A DNA stretch of 14,674 nucleotides from Bacteroidota bacterium (lineage in GTDB: Bacteria > Bacteroidota > Bacteroidia > Bacteroidales > UBA4417): the NCBI GenBank assembly GCA_020048595.1, contig JAIFMH010000312.1, positions 1-14,674 on the forward strand, read 5' to 3'. The notes under the pieces were generated by a model that had not been told where the DNA came from, did not search any database, and saw nothing but the letters and a program-made list of their open reading frames with translations. This document shows positions 1-7,975 of the stretch, in pieces (the first letter of the stretch is position 1; each line of letters begins with the position of its first letter). The translations under genes and the position numbers were made by a program.

Positions 1-1653
1 ACTGTTACTAACGGGCAATGGGATGATCTTCCGGACGGTGGACGTATATGGAGAGTTACTATAAATTGCAAAGGTGCACAGGCTATCGGATTAAACTACA
101 ATGAATTACGGCTGCCAGTAGGTTCTGATATATTTGTTTATACTTTAGATAAAAGGTTTGTAATTGGTGCATTAACTTCGGCTGAAGTTCCTCAGAATCA
201 AAAATTTGCTACCAGGCCTTTAGATGGCGATGAAATTGTATTGGAGTATTATGAACCTGAAAATGTCAGGGAACAAGCGTTGGTTGACATTTCAGGAATT
301 GTTTATATGTATCGCGGTTTTGAATCTTCAGAAATCGAAAAGGAGAAATCTTCGTTATCTGGTTCCTGCGAAGTAAATATAAATTGTGAAGAAGGGCTGA
401 ACTGGAAGAACCAAAAACAAGGTGTCGTTAAAATCCTTACAAAGGTTGGTTCAAAGTATTTTTATTGTACAGGAACGCTTATGAATAATACCGCCCAGGA
501 TTTTAGCGGATTATTGCTTTCTGCTGCTCATTGCAGCAAAGACTTCAGTGGCGGAGTAGCATCTGCTGATGATTATAAACAATGGCTTTTTTATTTTAAT
601 AATGAATATCCCGGATGTGTTAACTCAACAACGAGCCTGTTATCCATTGTGGGCGCCCGGAAACTAGCCATATCAGAAAAAACTTCCGATATAGGCTCCG
701 ATTTCCTGTTACTCAAAACACTGAAAAATATTCCTGCTGCTTACAATCCATTTTTTTGTGGCTGGGATGCCGGAAACGGTAATTCAACTGAAGGAGTATG
801 TATCCACCATCCCGATGGTGATGTTAAAAAGATATCTACGTATACATCTTTGCTGGGTTCAGGAACATGGGGCACAACATCCAATACGCATTGGATTGTA
901 AAATGGTCGCAAACGCCAAACGGATACGGCGTTACCGAAGGCGGCTCATCAGGAGGTCCTTTGTTTGATGATGAGGGATTGGTAATAGGAACACTAACGG
1001 GTGGACAAAGCTCGTGTGATAATCCCGGTGGTGAAGATATGTTTGGGAAATTTTCCTACTCATGGGCTTCAAACGGAACTACTCCGGATATGCAACTGAG
1101 GCCTTGGCTGGATTCCTTAAATACAGGAATAACGAAAATGCCTGGTTCGTATAACGAAAATCTGGCTGTTGCTGATTTTTCGGCAAACACTTATTTAATT
1201 CCGATAGGCGGAACTATTGATTTCCAGGATCTTTCGGCTGGAAAACCCAATAAATGGCATTGGTATTTCCAGGGAGGCAAACCAGGTGAATCAATGGAGC
1301 AAAATCCTTCAGGCATTCTCTTTGAACGATTTGGTGCTATGAATGTGAAACTTGTGATAAGCAATGAATACAATTCGGATTCCATTGTTAAAGAAGAGTT
1401 TATTGATGTAAGAGCAGTGTTATCACCAAATCCGTGTAAAGGAGTTGTCAATATCCTTACAGATAAAAATAATGAATCAAAAATTACCATCGATGTATTT
1501 GATTTTCAGGGTAAAATAGCTCAGCATTTTGAGTATTCAGGTTCAACTTCTGAGAATTATAGTATTACTCTTCCTTCGTATGGAAATTTGTTTTTTATAC
1601 GAATGACACAGGGAGAACAGGTACAAACGCATAAAGTGGTTGTGATACATTAA
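1..1653 (+). CDS. Secreted lysyl-endopeptidase-like serine protease with PKD domain and T9SS sorting tail (5' partial)
   Basis: A secreted trypsin-fold serine protease. The frame is open from base 1, so the gene starts upstream; a TTG at 241 lies inside the coding frame and is not a credible start. In codons counted from base 1, roughly 1-100 look like the N-terminal propeptide region of lysyl-endopeptidase relatives. The protease domain follows, with the catalytic triad visible as His177 (LSAAHC), Asp234 (GSDFLLLK) and Ser317 (GGSSGGPLFD). The pattern of a Cys pair, an NW motif, then CTGTLMNNT is characteristic of lysyl endopeptidases. A PKD-like beta domain covers about codons 390-470 and ends near a WHWYF strand. 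The last ~75 codons form a type A T9SS sorting domain beginning LSPNPCKG, which predicts export across the outer membrane and tail cleavage. Cleavage specificity for Lys is not provable here. The signal peptide lies outside the window. No partner genes are adjacent. Confidence 0.93.
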   Translation, partial: TVTNGQWDDLPDGGRIWRVTINCKGAQAIGLNYNELRLPVGSDIFVYTLDKRFVIGALTSAEVPQNQKFATRPLDGDEIVLEYYEPENVREQALVDISGIVYMYRGFESSEIEKEKSSLSGSCEVNINCEEGLNWKNQKQGVVKILTKVGSKYFYCTGTLMNNTAQDFSGLLLSAAHCSKDFSGGVASADDYKQWLFYFNNEYPGCVNSTTSLLSIVGARKLAISEKTSDIGSDFLLLKTLKNIPAAYNPFFCGWDAGNGNSTEGVCIHHPDGDVKKISTYTSLLGSGTWGTTSNTHWIVKWSQTPNGYGVTEGGSSGGPLFDDEGLVIGTLTGGQSSCDNPGGEDMFGKFSYSWASNGTTPDMQLRPWLDSLNTGITKMPGSYNENLAVADFSANTYLIPIGGTIDFQDLSAGKPNKWHWYFQGGKPGESMEQNPSGILFERFGAMNVKLVISNEYNSDSIVKEEFIDVRAVLSPNPCKGVVNILTDKNNESKITIDVFDFQGKIAQHFEYSGSTSENYSITLPSYGNLFFIRMTQGEQVQTHKVVVIH

Positions 1654-1829
1654 AAAAGTGTTAAATTAAAAAGGTTATTCAGAAGAGTGAAGATTGCCTG
1701 AAACTGGAAAGATCCGACTGGAAAATTAAAACTTGCACCCTTTCTTTTCCTTTAATTCTCTGACCCATCTTTTCAATCAGATTAGAACGAATTTATTAAA
1801 AACGGTTGACCAAATTACATCAAACTAAA

Positions 1830-2939
1830 ATGATGATTTCAGAAATAATTCAGGCATCTGCCATAACTCCACAGATTAAAGAGATAGCATTAAAAGTATT
1901 AAACACCATCCGCATTACTCCCGAAGAAGGCTTATTACTTTACCGCGATGCAGATACTTCCCTGTTGGCATTACTTGCTGATCAGGTGCGGAAACGTACT
2001 GTTGGCGAATATGTTTTTTATAACAGGAATGTACATATTGAACCAACTAACATTTGCGTCTACGACTGTAAATTTTGTTCCTATTCGCATCATCAGAGCA
2101 AGGAATCGTGGGAACTTTCAGTTGACGAAATGGTAAATACCGTTGTTGCCCTTGGCGACGACATAACCGAGGTTCATATTGTAGGTGCAGTGCATCCTGG
2201 CCGCGATATTTATTATTATGCAGGTTTGATAAGCCGGGTGCATGAAGCAAGACCTTCGTTACACATCAAAGCATATACTGCAATCGAAATTGAATATATG
2301 GCACAGCGTTCAGGATTAAGTTTTACTGAAGGACTGCAGTTACTTAAAGATGCCGGTCTTAATTCATTGCCTGGCGGAGGAGCCGAAATATTCGACGATG
2401 CCATCAGGGAACAGATTTGTGGAAAAAAATCCTCAACCGAAGCGTGGATCGAAATACACGAAACTGCCCATAAACTTGGAATTCCTACCAATGCCACCAT
2501 CCTTTATGGTCATATAGAAAAATTCGAACATCGGATTCATCATATGGAATTGCTGCGTCAGCTTCAGGATCGGACAGGTGGGTTCAATGCTTATATACCT
2601 TTGAAATTCAAAAGCAAAAACAATGAAATGTCATATGTAGGTGAAGTTTCCCTGATTGAAGATCTTCGTAATTTTGCAGTTTCACGCATTTATCTTGATA
2701 ATATTGCACATCTCAAAGCCTATTGGCCAATGATAGGTAAGGAGATGGCTGCTCTGTCGCTGGCTTTCGGAGTTGACGACCTTGATGGAACAATTAACGA
2801 TTCAACCAAAATATATTCACTTGCCGGTGCTGGCGAAAATCCTTCATTAAGCAGCGATGAATTACGGAAGCTTATCATCAAAGCAGGTCGTATTCCGGCT
2901 GAAAGAGATTCAATCTACAATATCATTTCGGAAGGTTAA
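1830..2939 (+). CDS. mqnE: Aminofutalosine synthase (radical SAM, futalosine menaquinone pathway)
   Basis: MqnE is a radical SAM enzyme that joins an adenosyl radical to 3-[(1-carboxyvinyl)oxy]benzoate to give aminofutalosine, an early step of the futalosine route to menaquinone. From ATG 1830 the protein is 369 residues, normal for the family. Cys76, Cys80 and Cys83 (CVYDCKFC, a CX3CX2C motif) bind the [4Fe-4S] cluster. Family signatures follow: LPGGGAEIF, the stretch IPTNATILYGHIE, and TGGFNAYIPL. These fit MqnE better than its paralogue MqnC or the F420 enzyme CofH. The frame extends to a TTG at 1806, but tandem ATGs at 1830 and 1833 are likelier starts. No other mqn gene is nearby, so the pathway is scattered. 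A possible hairpin terminator follows the stop. Confidence 0.93.
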   Translation: MMISEIIQASAITPQIKEIALKVLNTIRITPEEGLLLYRDADTSLLALLADQVRKRTVGEYVFYNRNVHIEPTNICVYDCKFCSYSHHQSKESWELSVDEMVNTVVALGDDITEVHIVGAVHPGRDIYYYAGLISRVHEARPSLHIKAYTAIEIEYMAQRSGLSFTEGLQLLKDAGLNSLPGGGAEIFDDAIREQICGKKSSTEAWIEIHETAHKLGIPTNATILYGHIEKFEHRIHHMELLRQLQDRTGGFNAYIPLKFKSKNNEMSYVGEVSLIEDLRNFAVSRIYLDNIAHLKAYWPMIGKEMAALSLAFGVDDLDGTINDSTKIYSLAGAGENPSLSSDELRKLIIKAGRIPAERDSIYNIISEG

Positions 2940-2973
2940 AGTATTGATATAATTGTACTTCTTACTGTTTATT

Positions 2974-3008
2974 CAAACGGGGATTCCAGATTCTGATATC
3001 CCTGTTTG
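2974..3008 (+). terminator. Possible hairpin downstream of mqnE
   Basis: An 11-bp inverted repeat (2974-2984 with 2998-3008, one G-U pair) encloses a 13-nt loop and begins 35 nt after the mqnE stop. No T-tract follows directly, only TGTGTG and then a T-rich stretch about 15 nt on, so it may be an imperfect terminator or a 3' stabilising hairpin. Confidence 0.4.
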
Positions 3009-3101
3009 TGTGTGTGCTACTCTGCTTTTAGTTTCTTATTTATAATCAATAGAAATAATATTTATTTTATTGTATTGGAGTAATCATGATATATTATTCC
3101 A

Positions 3102-3109
3102 TAATTTTG
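3102..3109 (+). promoter_or_regulatory. Bacteroidota-type -7 box for the DUF4190 lipoprotein gene
   Basis: TAATTTTG matches the phylum's TAnnTTTG -7 consensus. Transcription would begin near 3116 and leave a leader of about 20 nt before ATG 3137. The upstream element is weak: a TTG at 3075-3077 is a few bases too far for ideal spacing. The call rests on one short match at a sensible position. Confidence 0.45.
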
Positions 3110-3136
3110 AACGTCTAACCATTAAATATTTTTATT

Positions 3137-3835
3137 ATGAAAAATTTTACTTTAGTAGCTTTTAAATCAATTTTGTCTGTTTTTGTTTTCGTTATTTTCT
3201 TTACTTCCTGTACAACCGACAAGTCATTAACCCAGGGTGATTTTTACAAAAGTCGGGTTGTAAATAAAAAAGATAACAGAGATTATGCAATGCCGGCACT
3301 TCACAGGCGTTCGGGGAAGGGTGTTTTCAAAAAAAGTATTCCGGCTGAAAAAAACGAAACTCTATTTGCTGAAAATCCAACAGTACCTTTATCAGGCCTT
3401 GCTGAGGTTAGTGAATCTGCTCCTTTGCCAGCAATCGACATCGCTTCCATTGATAATAAGGTTTTCGTAGATGCAGGTCACGACAGATTATCTAAGAAAA
3501 TTAATAACCTGTATTTGTCAAACAGTGATGTGAAATCGTTTCGTAAAGGGTATAAGGAAATTAAAAAGGAACAAGCTTCAAAAATCAAAAAGCTCAATAG
3601 GAGTGATGATCCTATTGGTCAAACAGCCCCTCCTGATTCACGACCCGGAATGAGTATTGCTTCATTTGTCCTGGGTATTGTAGGATTATTTGTTGCTGGT
3701 TTGATATGTGGTGCCTTGGCTATTGTTTTCGGTGTAATAGGAATGAAGAGGGGTTTGAGAGGCCTGGCAATTGCTGGTCTTATACTTGGTATTGTTGATA
3801 TTGTTGCCGCTCTGATTATAATTTCGAGTATGTAA
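3137..3835 (+). CDS. Lipoprotein with hydrophobic DUF4190-like C-terminus, function unknown
   Basis: A 232-residue envelope protein of unknown function. The N-terminus is a lipoprotein signal: two Lys (K2, K10), a strongly hydrophobic stretch at 11-23, then the lipobox FTSC with Cys25 as the expected acylated residue. Residues 26-168 are polar, rich in Lys, Ser and Asp, and look poorly structured, with basic patches around 135-155. From about 170 to 232 there are two hydrophobic helices rich in Gly, Ala and Ile, separated by a short basic turn (GMKRGLRG). This resembles the DUF4190 family, in which two such helices are packed by Gly motifs. A lipid anchor at one end and a helical hairpin at the other is unusual. 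The gene has its own candidate promoter and a strong terminator, so it is probably monocistronic. Confidence 0.85.
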   Translation: MKNFTLVAFKSILSVFVFVIFFTSCTTDKSLTQGDFYKSRVVNKKDNRDYAMPALHRRSGKGVFKKSIPAEKNETLFAENPTVPLSGLAEVSESAPLPAIDIASIDNKVFVDAGHDRLSKKINNLYLSNSDVKSFRKGYKEIKKEQASKIKKLNRSDDPIGQTAPPDSRPGMSIASFVLGIVGLFVAGLICGALAIVFGVIGMKRGLRGLAIAGLILGIVDIVAALIIISSM

Positions 3836-3855
3836 TTGGTTTTAAAATAATTGCC

Positions 3856-3893
3856 AATCCCGGAAACAGGTACAACTATTTCCGGGATTTTTG
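3856..3893 (+). terminator. Rho-independent terminator after the lipoprotein gene
   Basis: A perfect 11-bp stem (3856-3866, AATCCCGGAAA, paired with 3879-3889) with a 12-nt loop is followed by a T-run. It begins 20 nt after the stop at 3835, and the stem core is CCCGG. This is the clearest monodirectional terminator in the window. Confidence 0.85.
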
Positions 3894-4092
3894 TTTGTAA
3901 TCAGTAGGATAATAAAAATGGGAATGAGTGTATAAAACTATAAATTTGCTGCAATCTGTTTCATGCAAATTCTGATTTTTATGTTTCTATGAACTTGTGC
4001 ATATCTTGTTTGCAATCTCATTCTTAAGAAACAGAATTACAAATAATTAACCGGAAAGTGTTAAAATCTTTTTAATAAATATTACCGGATGC
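3894..4092. other. Gene-free stretch with interlocking short repeats
   Basis: This is most of the only intergenic gap over 300 bases (3836-4165), between a terminator and the promoter of the beta-barrel gene. I found no ORF with coding character. It contains a direct repeat TGCAATCT (3950-3957, 4011-4018), an inverted pair TCTGTTTC (3955-3962) and GAAACAGA (4028-4035), a pair AATTTGC (3943-3949) and GCAAATT (3965-3971), and a pair AATTCTG (3968-3974) and CAGAATT (4032-4038). A promoter-like TAAATTTG lies at 3941-3948. It could be a regulator-binding region, a small untranslated RNA, or chance in AT-rich DNA. Confidence 0.3.
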
Positions 4093-4126
4093 TTTAAAAT
4101 TTTAAAAAAATGCACCCTATCTTTGC
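4093..4126 (+). promoter_or_regulatory. Bacteroidota-type promoter for the beta-barrel protein gene
   Basis: TATCTTTGC at 4118-4126 matches the -7 consensus TAnnTTTG exactly. A degenerate -33 element, TTTA at 4093-4096, lies 21 nt upstream, and the DNA between is A/T-rich. Transcription would start near 4132, about 34 nt before ATG 4166. This is the best promoter match in the window. Confidence 0.65.
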
Positions 4127-4165
4127 TAAAAGCATCAAAAAATATTTAATTAAAATCTAAAAATC

Positions 4166-4675
4166 ATGAAAATCAAAGTATCACTAATAGCAATCTTATT
4201 TACATTAGGCTTTTTAACCGTTAATGCCCAGGCGCCGATAGGCATTGGTGAGGCGCAGTTAAACGCAGGTTTGGGCTTTTCATCCAATGGGGTTCCAATA
4301 TATGCAGGAGTTGATGTAGGTGTGCACGAAGATATAACCGTCGGAGGCGAACTATCATTTCGGTCCTATAATGATTCCTGGGATGGCGACTCTTACAATC
4401 ATTCAATGATTGGAATTGCAGGTAACGCCAATTACCACTTAAACACTGTACTTAATATTCCGAGTGAATGGGATGTTTACGGTGGATTAAACCTGGGCTT
4501 TTATATTGTGAATACCAGTGATTCGGGCTATGGAGGAACAGCAGGCTCAGGTTTTGGGTTGGGAGCCCAGATTGGTGGTCGTTATTATTTTAATGAGAAG
4601 TTCGGTATAAATTTGGAATTTGGCGGCGGAAGTACTTTCTCTGGTGGGAAAGTAGGGATTTCTATCAGATTGTAA
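4166..4675 (+). CDS. Small outer-membrane beta-barrel protein
   Basis: A 169-residue exported protein that I read as a small outer-membrane beta-barrel of the OmpA/OmpX-like type. Residues 1-21 form a signal peptide (charged MKIK, hydrophobic core, cleavage expected after VNA before QAPIG). The mature part has no hydrophobic helix. It shows alternating short amphipathic strands rich in Gly, Tyr, Asn and Ser (for example VGGELSFRSY, DVYGGLNLGFYIV, QIGGRYYFNEKFGINLEFG) and ends in a strand with the hydrophobic terminus ISIRL, all usual for a barrel of about eight strands. Ligand or role cannot be read from the sequence. It has a good promoter upstream and a hairpin terminator 40 nt downstream, so it is probably transcribed alone. 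Confidence 0.85.
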   Translation: MKIKVSLIAILFTLGFLTVNAQAPIGIGEAQLNAGLGFSSNGVPIYAGVDVGVHEDITVGGELSFRSYNDSWDGDSYNHSMIGIAGNANYHLNTVLNIPSEWDVYGGLNLGFYIVNTSDSGYGGTAGSGFGLGAQIGGRYYFNEKFGINLEFGGGSTFSGGKVGISIRL

Positions 4676-4715
4676 TAAAAATGTCAGAAACAAAATAATT
4701 TCCTATTTCAGGAAT

Positions 4716-4747
4716 AAAAAAAGGCCCGTTTTTCAGGCCTTTTTTTT
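4716..4747. terminator. Bidirectional terminator between the convergent barrel gene and rluD
   Basis: Seven A plus GGCC (4716-4726) pair with GGCC plus T-run (4736-4746) around a 9-nt loop. An A-tract on one side and a T-tract on the other make it a terminator on either strand. Its right arm overlaps the first bases of the rluD stop codon (4746-4748 on the minus strand), so rluD transcripts would end almost directly at the stop. Confidence 0.85.
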
Positions 4748-5810
4748 ATTCCATTTCGTCATCAGGATCAATTTTCATTACATACCGTTCCCATTTCTCA
4801 ATAACCGCCTGCATATCTGCCGGTAACTCTGTTTCAAAAAACATCTTTCTTCCATCAGCAGGATGCGCAAATCCAAGAGATTGAGCATGCAATGCCTGGC
4901 GAGGACAGAGGTCAAAACAATTCTGAATAAACTGTTTGTACCGGGTAAATGTAGTGCCTTTCAGAACCTGGTTGCCGTTATAACGGGCATCATTGAATAA
5001 CGTGTGCCCGATATGCTGCATATGAGCACGAATCTGGTGAGTACGACCAGTTTCCAGGGTGCATTCAACCAATGTAATGTAATGAAACCTGCGGAGTACG
5101 CGGTAATGGGTAATCGCTTCTTTTCCATGGCTGCCGTCTGGAAATACATCCATTATGAGCCTGTCGCGAAGGCAACGTCCGATATGTCCGGTAACTGTTC
5201 CTTCTTCTTCTTTAAAATCACCCCATACCAGGGCCATGTATTTACGGTCGACTTTGTGCTCGAAAAAACCACGAGCCAGTTTACTTTGTGCCAACTCATT
5301 CTTAGCCACAAGTATTAACCCGGAAGTATCTTTATCAATCCGGTGAACAAGATACGGACCTGTTTCACTTACAATGCCTTGTTGTTGAAAACGGTATGCA
5401 AGCGCATTTACAAGTGTGCCTGTATAATTACCGTGTGCAGGATGTACAACCATTCCCGGAGCTTTATTTATCACCAGAACATCATCATCTTCATATACTA
5501 TATTAAGAGGAATATCTTCAGCAAGTATCTCCGTTTCACGAGGCGGGTATGCAAGTACAATTGAAATTATATCAAGTGGTTTTACACGATAATTGGGTTT
5601 AACCGGCTTGTCGTTAACAAGGATGTTTTCTGCGCGGGCAGCATTTTGAATTTTGTTTCGTGACGCATTTTGTATCCGCCCCATCAGAAACTTGTCAATA
5701 CGCAGCATTGCCTGTCCTTTATCCACTTCAAACCTGAAATGTTCATAAAGGTCATTTTCTTCAGCCGTAGCTGACGTATCTTCTAATTCTTCTTCTAATT
5801 CTTCTATCAT
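4746..5810 (-). CDS. rluD: 23S rRNA pseudouridine synthase, RluD/RluA family
   Basis: An RNA pseudouridine synthase of 354 residues. By family it acts on large-subunit rRNA (RluD makes pseudouridines in helix 69 of 23S rRNA), but the exact target is inferred. Residues 1-22 are an acidic leader. An S4 RNA-binding domain covers about 33-85 (LRIDKFLMGRI and KIQNAAR). The catalytic domain follows, with motif II HRIDKDTSG giving catalytic Asp159, and motif III LETGRTHQIRAHMQHIGH at about 252-269. Length and the S4 domain favour RluD over RluA or RluC-like paralogues. It is downstream of the T9SS cargo gene with a 164-nt gap, in which I see neither a clear promoter nor a terminator; co-transcription is possible. 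A 12-bp tandem repeat encodes part of the acidic leader. Confidence 0.9.
   Translation of the reverse strand: MIEELEEELEDTSATAEENDLYEHFRFEVDKGQAMLRIDKFLMGRIQNASRNKIQNAARAENILVNDKPVKPNYRVKPLDIISIVLAYPPRETEILAEDIPLNIVYEDDDVLVINKAPGMVVHPAHGNYTGTLVNALAYRFQQQGIVSETGPYLVHRIDKDTSGLILVAKNELAQSKLARGFFEHKVDRKYMALVWGDFKEEEGTVTGHIGRCLRDRLIMDVFPDGSHGKEAITHYRVLRRFHYITLVECTLETGRTHQIRAHMQHIGHTLFNDARYNGNQVLKGTTFTRYKQFIQNCFDLCPRQALHAQSLGFAHPADGRKMFFETELPADMQAVIEKWERYVMKIDPDDEME
5779..5802. repeat. Two-copy 12-bp tandem repeat in the rluD 5' end
   Basis: TCTTCTAATTCT occurs twice in direct succession (5779-5790 and 5791-5802). On the minus strand it encodes the Glu/Leu run just after the rluD start. The unit is four codons, so gain or loss of a copy would keep the frame. 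Confidence 0.8.
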
Positions 5811-5974
5811 GTCTTTATTTGCGCTTATTTCAAGCTATAATTCTTATATCCTTAAATCGCGTTTGAAACGGAATCAGTAACACTGTAACCTGAATCTGTT
5901 CTTTGATCCGCTTAATTAATTATCTTAAATATTTTGTTTGATTTCTGATTCGGGTAAAGTATGGACTAGTAGTA

Positions 5975-7963
5975 TTACCTGATAATCAGTTTCCCGGTGG
6001 CTTTCCTGCCGTTATTTTTGTCAGTAAGAATAACCATATAAAAACCTGGAGCAATTCGGGTTACATTCACCGGATTATTAAATGATTCATGCAAAACTTT
6101 ACTTCCGGTTGCTGATATGATACTGATATCTATATTATTAGCCGAATTGTTTGTCCAGGTATCAGGAAACCGTATTATAAGATTGCCATCTGTTACCGGA
6201 TTAGGTTGTATACTGATATGTTCCGCACCTGAAGGCTTTTCAATTCCAAGCGAATTAACTGATCCAACAATAGGCCGGAACATAAGTGATCCATAATTTA
6301 TCTCACTGCTCATTTCCCAGGTACCACTCACATTATAAAACCGTCTGGTATGACTATCCTTATACCTGTCGAATCCAACATTCAGATTATCAACTGTTGA
6401 TTGTGTCCAGCCAATATAAAAGATCAGGCCCGGGAAATCCACTGGATCAACGATGAGTGGTTCTTCAAACCAATATGAATTAAATTCATTCAGGTTTGCG
6501 GAGTAAACAGGGCTGATTCCACCCAAAGTTTTGATTATTTGACCTGGTTTCCCATTCGCATCATTCCAAACCTGAAGATCAATGTCCTGATTGGTGCCAT
6601 TTATTAAGGGATTGAAATAAATCTGCATGCCTCTTAATGTATCTGTTTCATTAAGCTTAAACTGAACAGCGTATGATCCGGCCGCTCCGTTTATACCAAT
6701 ACCAGCCTCCGATGTGCCGTTATCATAGGCATAGTAGTTGCTGAATACCTGCATAAATCGTATAGTATCATTCGAACGAAATAAAGGATTAGGGTCAGGT
6801 GTGAGCGTATGAGTGATGTGGAATACTACATTTTTTTCGTTCGATATCGGGAAGAAAACTCTAACCGGTGGTTTTGCCCAGGGTTTATAAGTTACATATC
6901 CATCCGTACTGTAAGGCCCGATAGTGTATGGTTCACCATCGTAATAATTGAAAGGCGCAAGTGAGTTTTTCTGAATATTGTATCTATATGTCCTGTTACG
7001 GTTTATGTTATCGAGGTTAGCAATTTTAATATCCAGCGTGTCTTTCATTTCGTTGTCGAAATTCTTGGCATACTGACGGTAAGGCATTGCTTCGTAATTA
7101 ACCAGCATGGTAGGAGCCAGGTCTCCGAAAGCAACATCTTCGAGTATGGTATCATGAACAGTGCGACCGTAATTAAGATACACTACATCAATATTCCAGT
7201 GACTGCCATTATAACGCCAGTCGGGTTGCGAGTTACCTCCCAGTGCTGCTATGTTTCGAAACCTGAACTGAAAACCGTTTTTATAATAAAGGGCGCTATC
7301 AACAATACCAGTTATTGGAATTATAATTTGCCTGAAATATTTATTATCAGGAGAAGCAAATGTATCAACCTGTATTCCGCCATCTGTTGTCCATTTTTGC
7401 CTCCAGCGTGGGGAAATTGTGGTGTCGGTTGCTGAGATTATAGTATCATTTTCGCCCGGCGAATGAAATTCAAGCAACAGGGACGCTTTATCTGATGGAG
7501 GACTGATAGTCCGGCCCTGGGGCTGATAATAGAAACTCAGGTACACTGAATCTGTTCTGCTTACGGCTTTTTTTACCGGCGTGAAAATTGAATCAAGCCT
7601 GATAGGTAGCGAAGTAAGATTATCAGCTTCAAATGGATTTGGGCCTGCGCCAGGATAAAGTTCTCCTTGTTTGTTAAGTGCATCAAACGTTGCCACGCCT
7701 ATACTGGGTGGGAATTTTGCATAATCGGTATTGATAAATGCCGAAGAATCAGCCCAGCGTGTAAATGAAGGAAATACCGAGATGATTGAGAAATCATCAT
7801 AAAAAGGCAACTTTATTGCTTCTGCAGATGATGCAGTGCTACTCTTGAACCGATATTGATTTGCGACAGCCGGATTATAGGATGGCATTATAAGCATTTC
7901 CTGAGCTGATGCTGAAATACTTACCATGACAGTAATTAATATGGCAAAAATGTTTTTTGTCAT
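5975..7963 (-). CDS. Large secreted T9SS cargo protein, function unknown
   Basis: A 662-residue exported protein of unknown function. Residues 1-20 are a signal peptide ending ISASA before Gln. Residues 583-662 are a type A T9SS sorting domain (start ISIQPNPVTDG, later strands ISIISATGSK and GFYMVIL, end GKLIIR), so it should reach the cell surface or medium. The part between is beta-rich and full of Asp, Asn, Tyr and Trp. An opening LPFYDDFS motif and strands such as VYLSFYYQPQG and FQFRFRN suggest one or more jelly-roll (MAM- or lectin-like) domains, but this is inferred from composition only; I see no catalytic motif. It starts 12 nt after the PASTA gene ends, so the two are almost certainly co-transcribed. 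Its conserved-looking place between cell-wall genes hints at a surface role. Confidence 0.88.
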   Translation of the reverse strand: MTKNIFAILITVMVSISASAQEMLIMPSYNPAVANQYRFKSSTASSAEAIKLPFYDDFSIISVFPSFTRWADSSAFINTDYAKFPPSIGVATFDALNKQGELYPGAGPNPFEADNLTSLPIRLDSIFTPVKKAVSRTDSVYLSFYYQPQGRTISPPSDKASLLLEFHSPGENDTIISATDTTISPRWRQKWTTDGGIQVDTFASPDNKYFRQIIIPITGIVDSALYYKNGFQFRFRNIAALGGNSQPDWRYNGSHWNIDVVYLNYGRTVHDTILEDVAFGDLAPTMLVNYEAMPYRQYAKNFDNEMKDTLDIKIANLDNINRNRTYRYNIQKNSLAPFNYYDGEPYTIGPYSTDGYVTYKPWAKPPVRVFFPISNEKNVVFHITHTLTPDPNPLFRSNDTIRFMQVFSNYYAYDNGTSEAGIGINGAAGSYAVQFKLNETDTLRGMQIYFNPLINGTNQDIDLQVWNDANGKPGQIIKTLGGISPVYSANLNEFNSYWFEEPLIVDPVDFPGLIFYIGWTQSTVDNLNVGFDRYKDSHTRRFYNVSGTWEMSSEINYGSLMFRPIVGSVNSLGIEKPSGAEHISIQPNPVTDGNLIIRFPDTWTNNSANNIDISIISATGSKVLHESFNNPVNVTRIAPGFYMVILTDKNNGRKATGKLIIR

Positions 7964-7975
7964 TCAATGGTTTGG

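Noticed and set aside
5004..5564. Several plus-strand open frames opposite rluD
   Set aside because: They lie antisense to a gene with full family signatures, have no recognisable domains, and their composition is that of a reverse complement of coding sequence.
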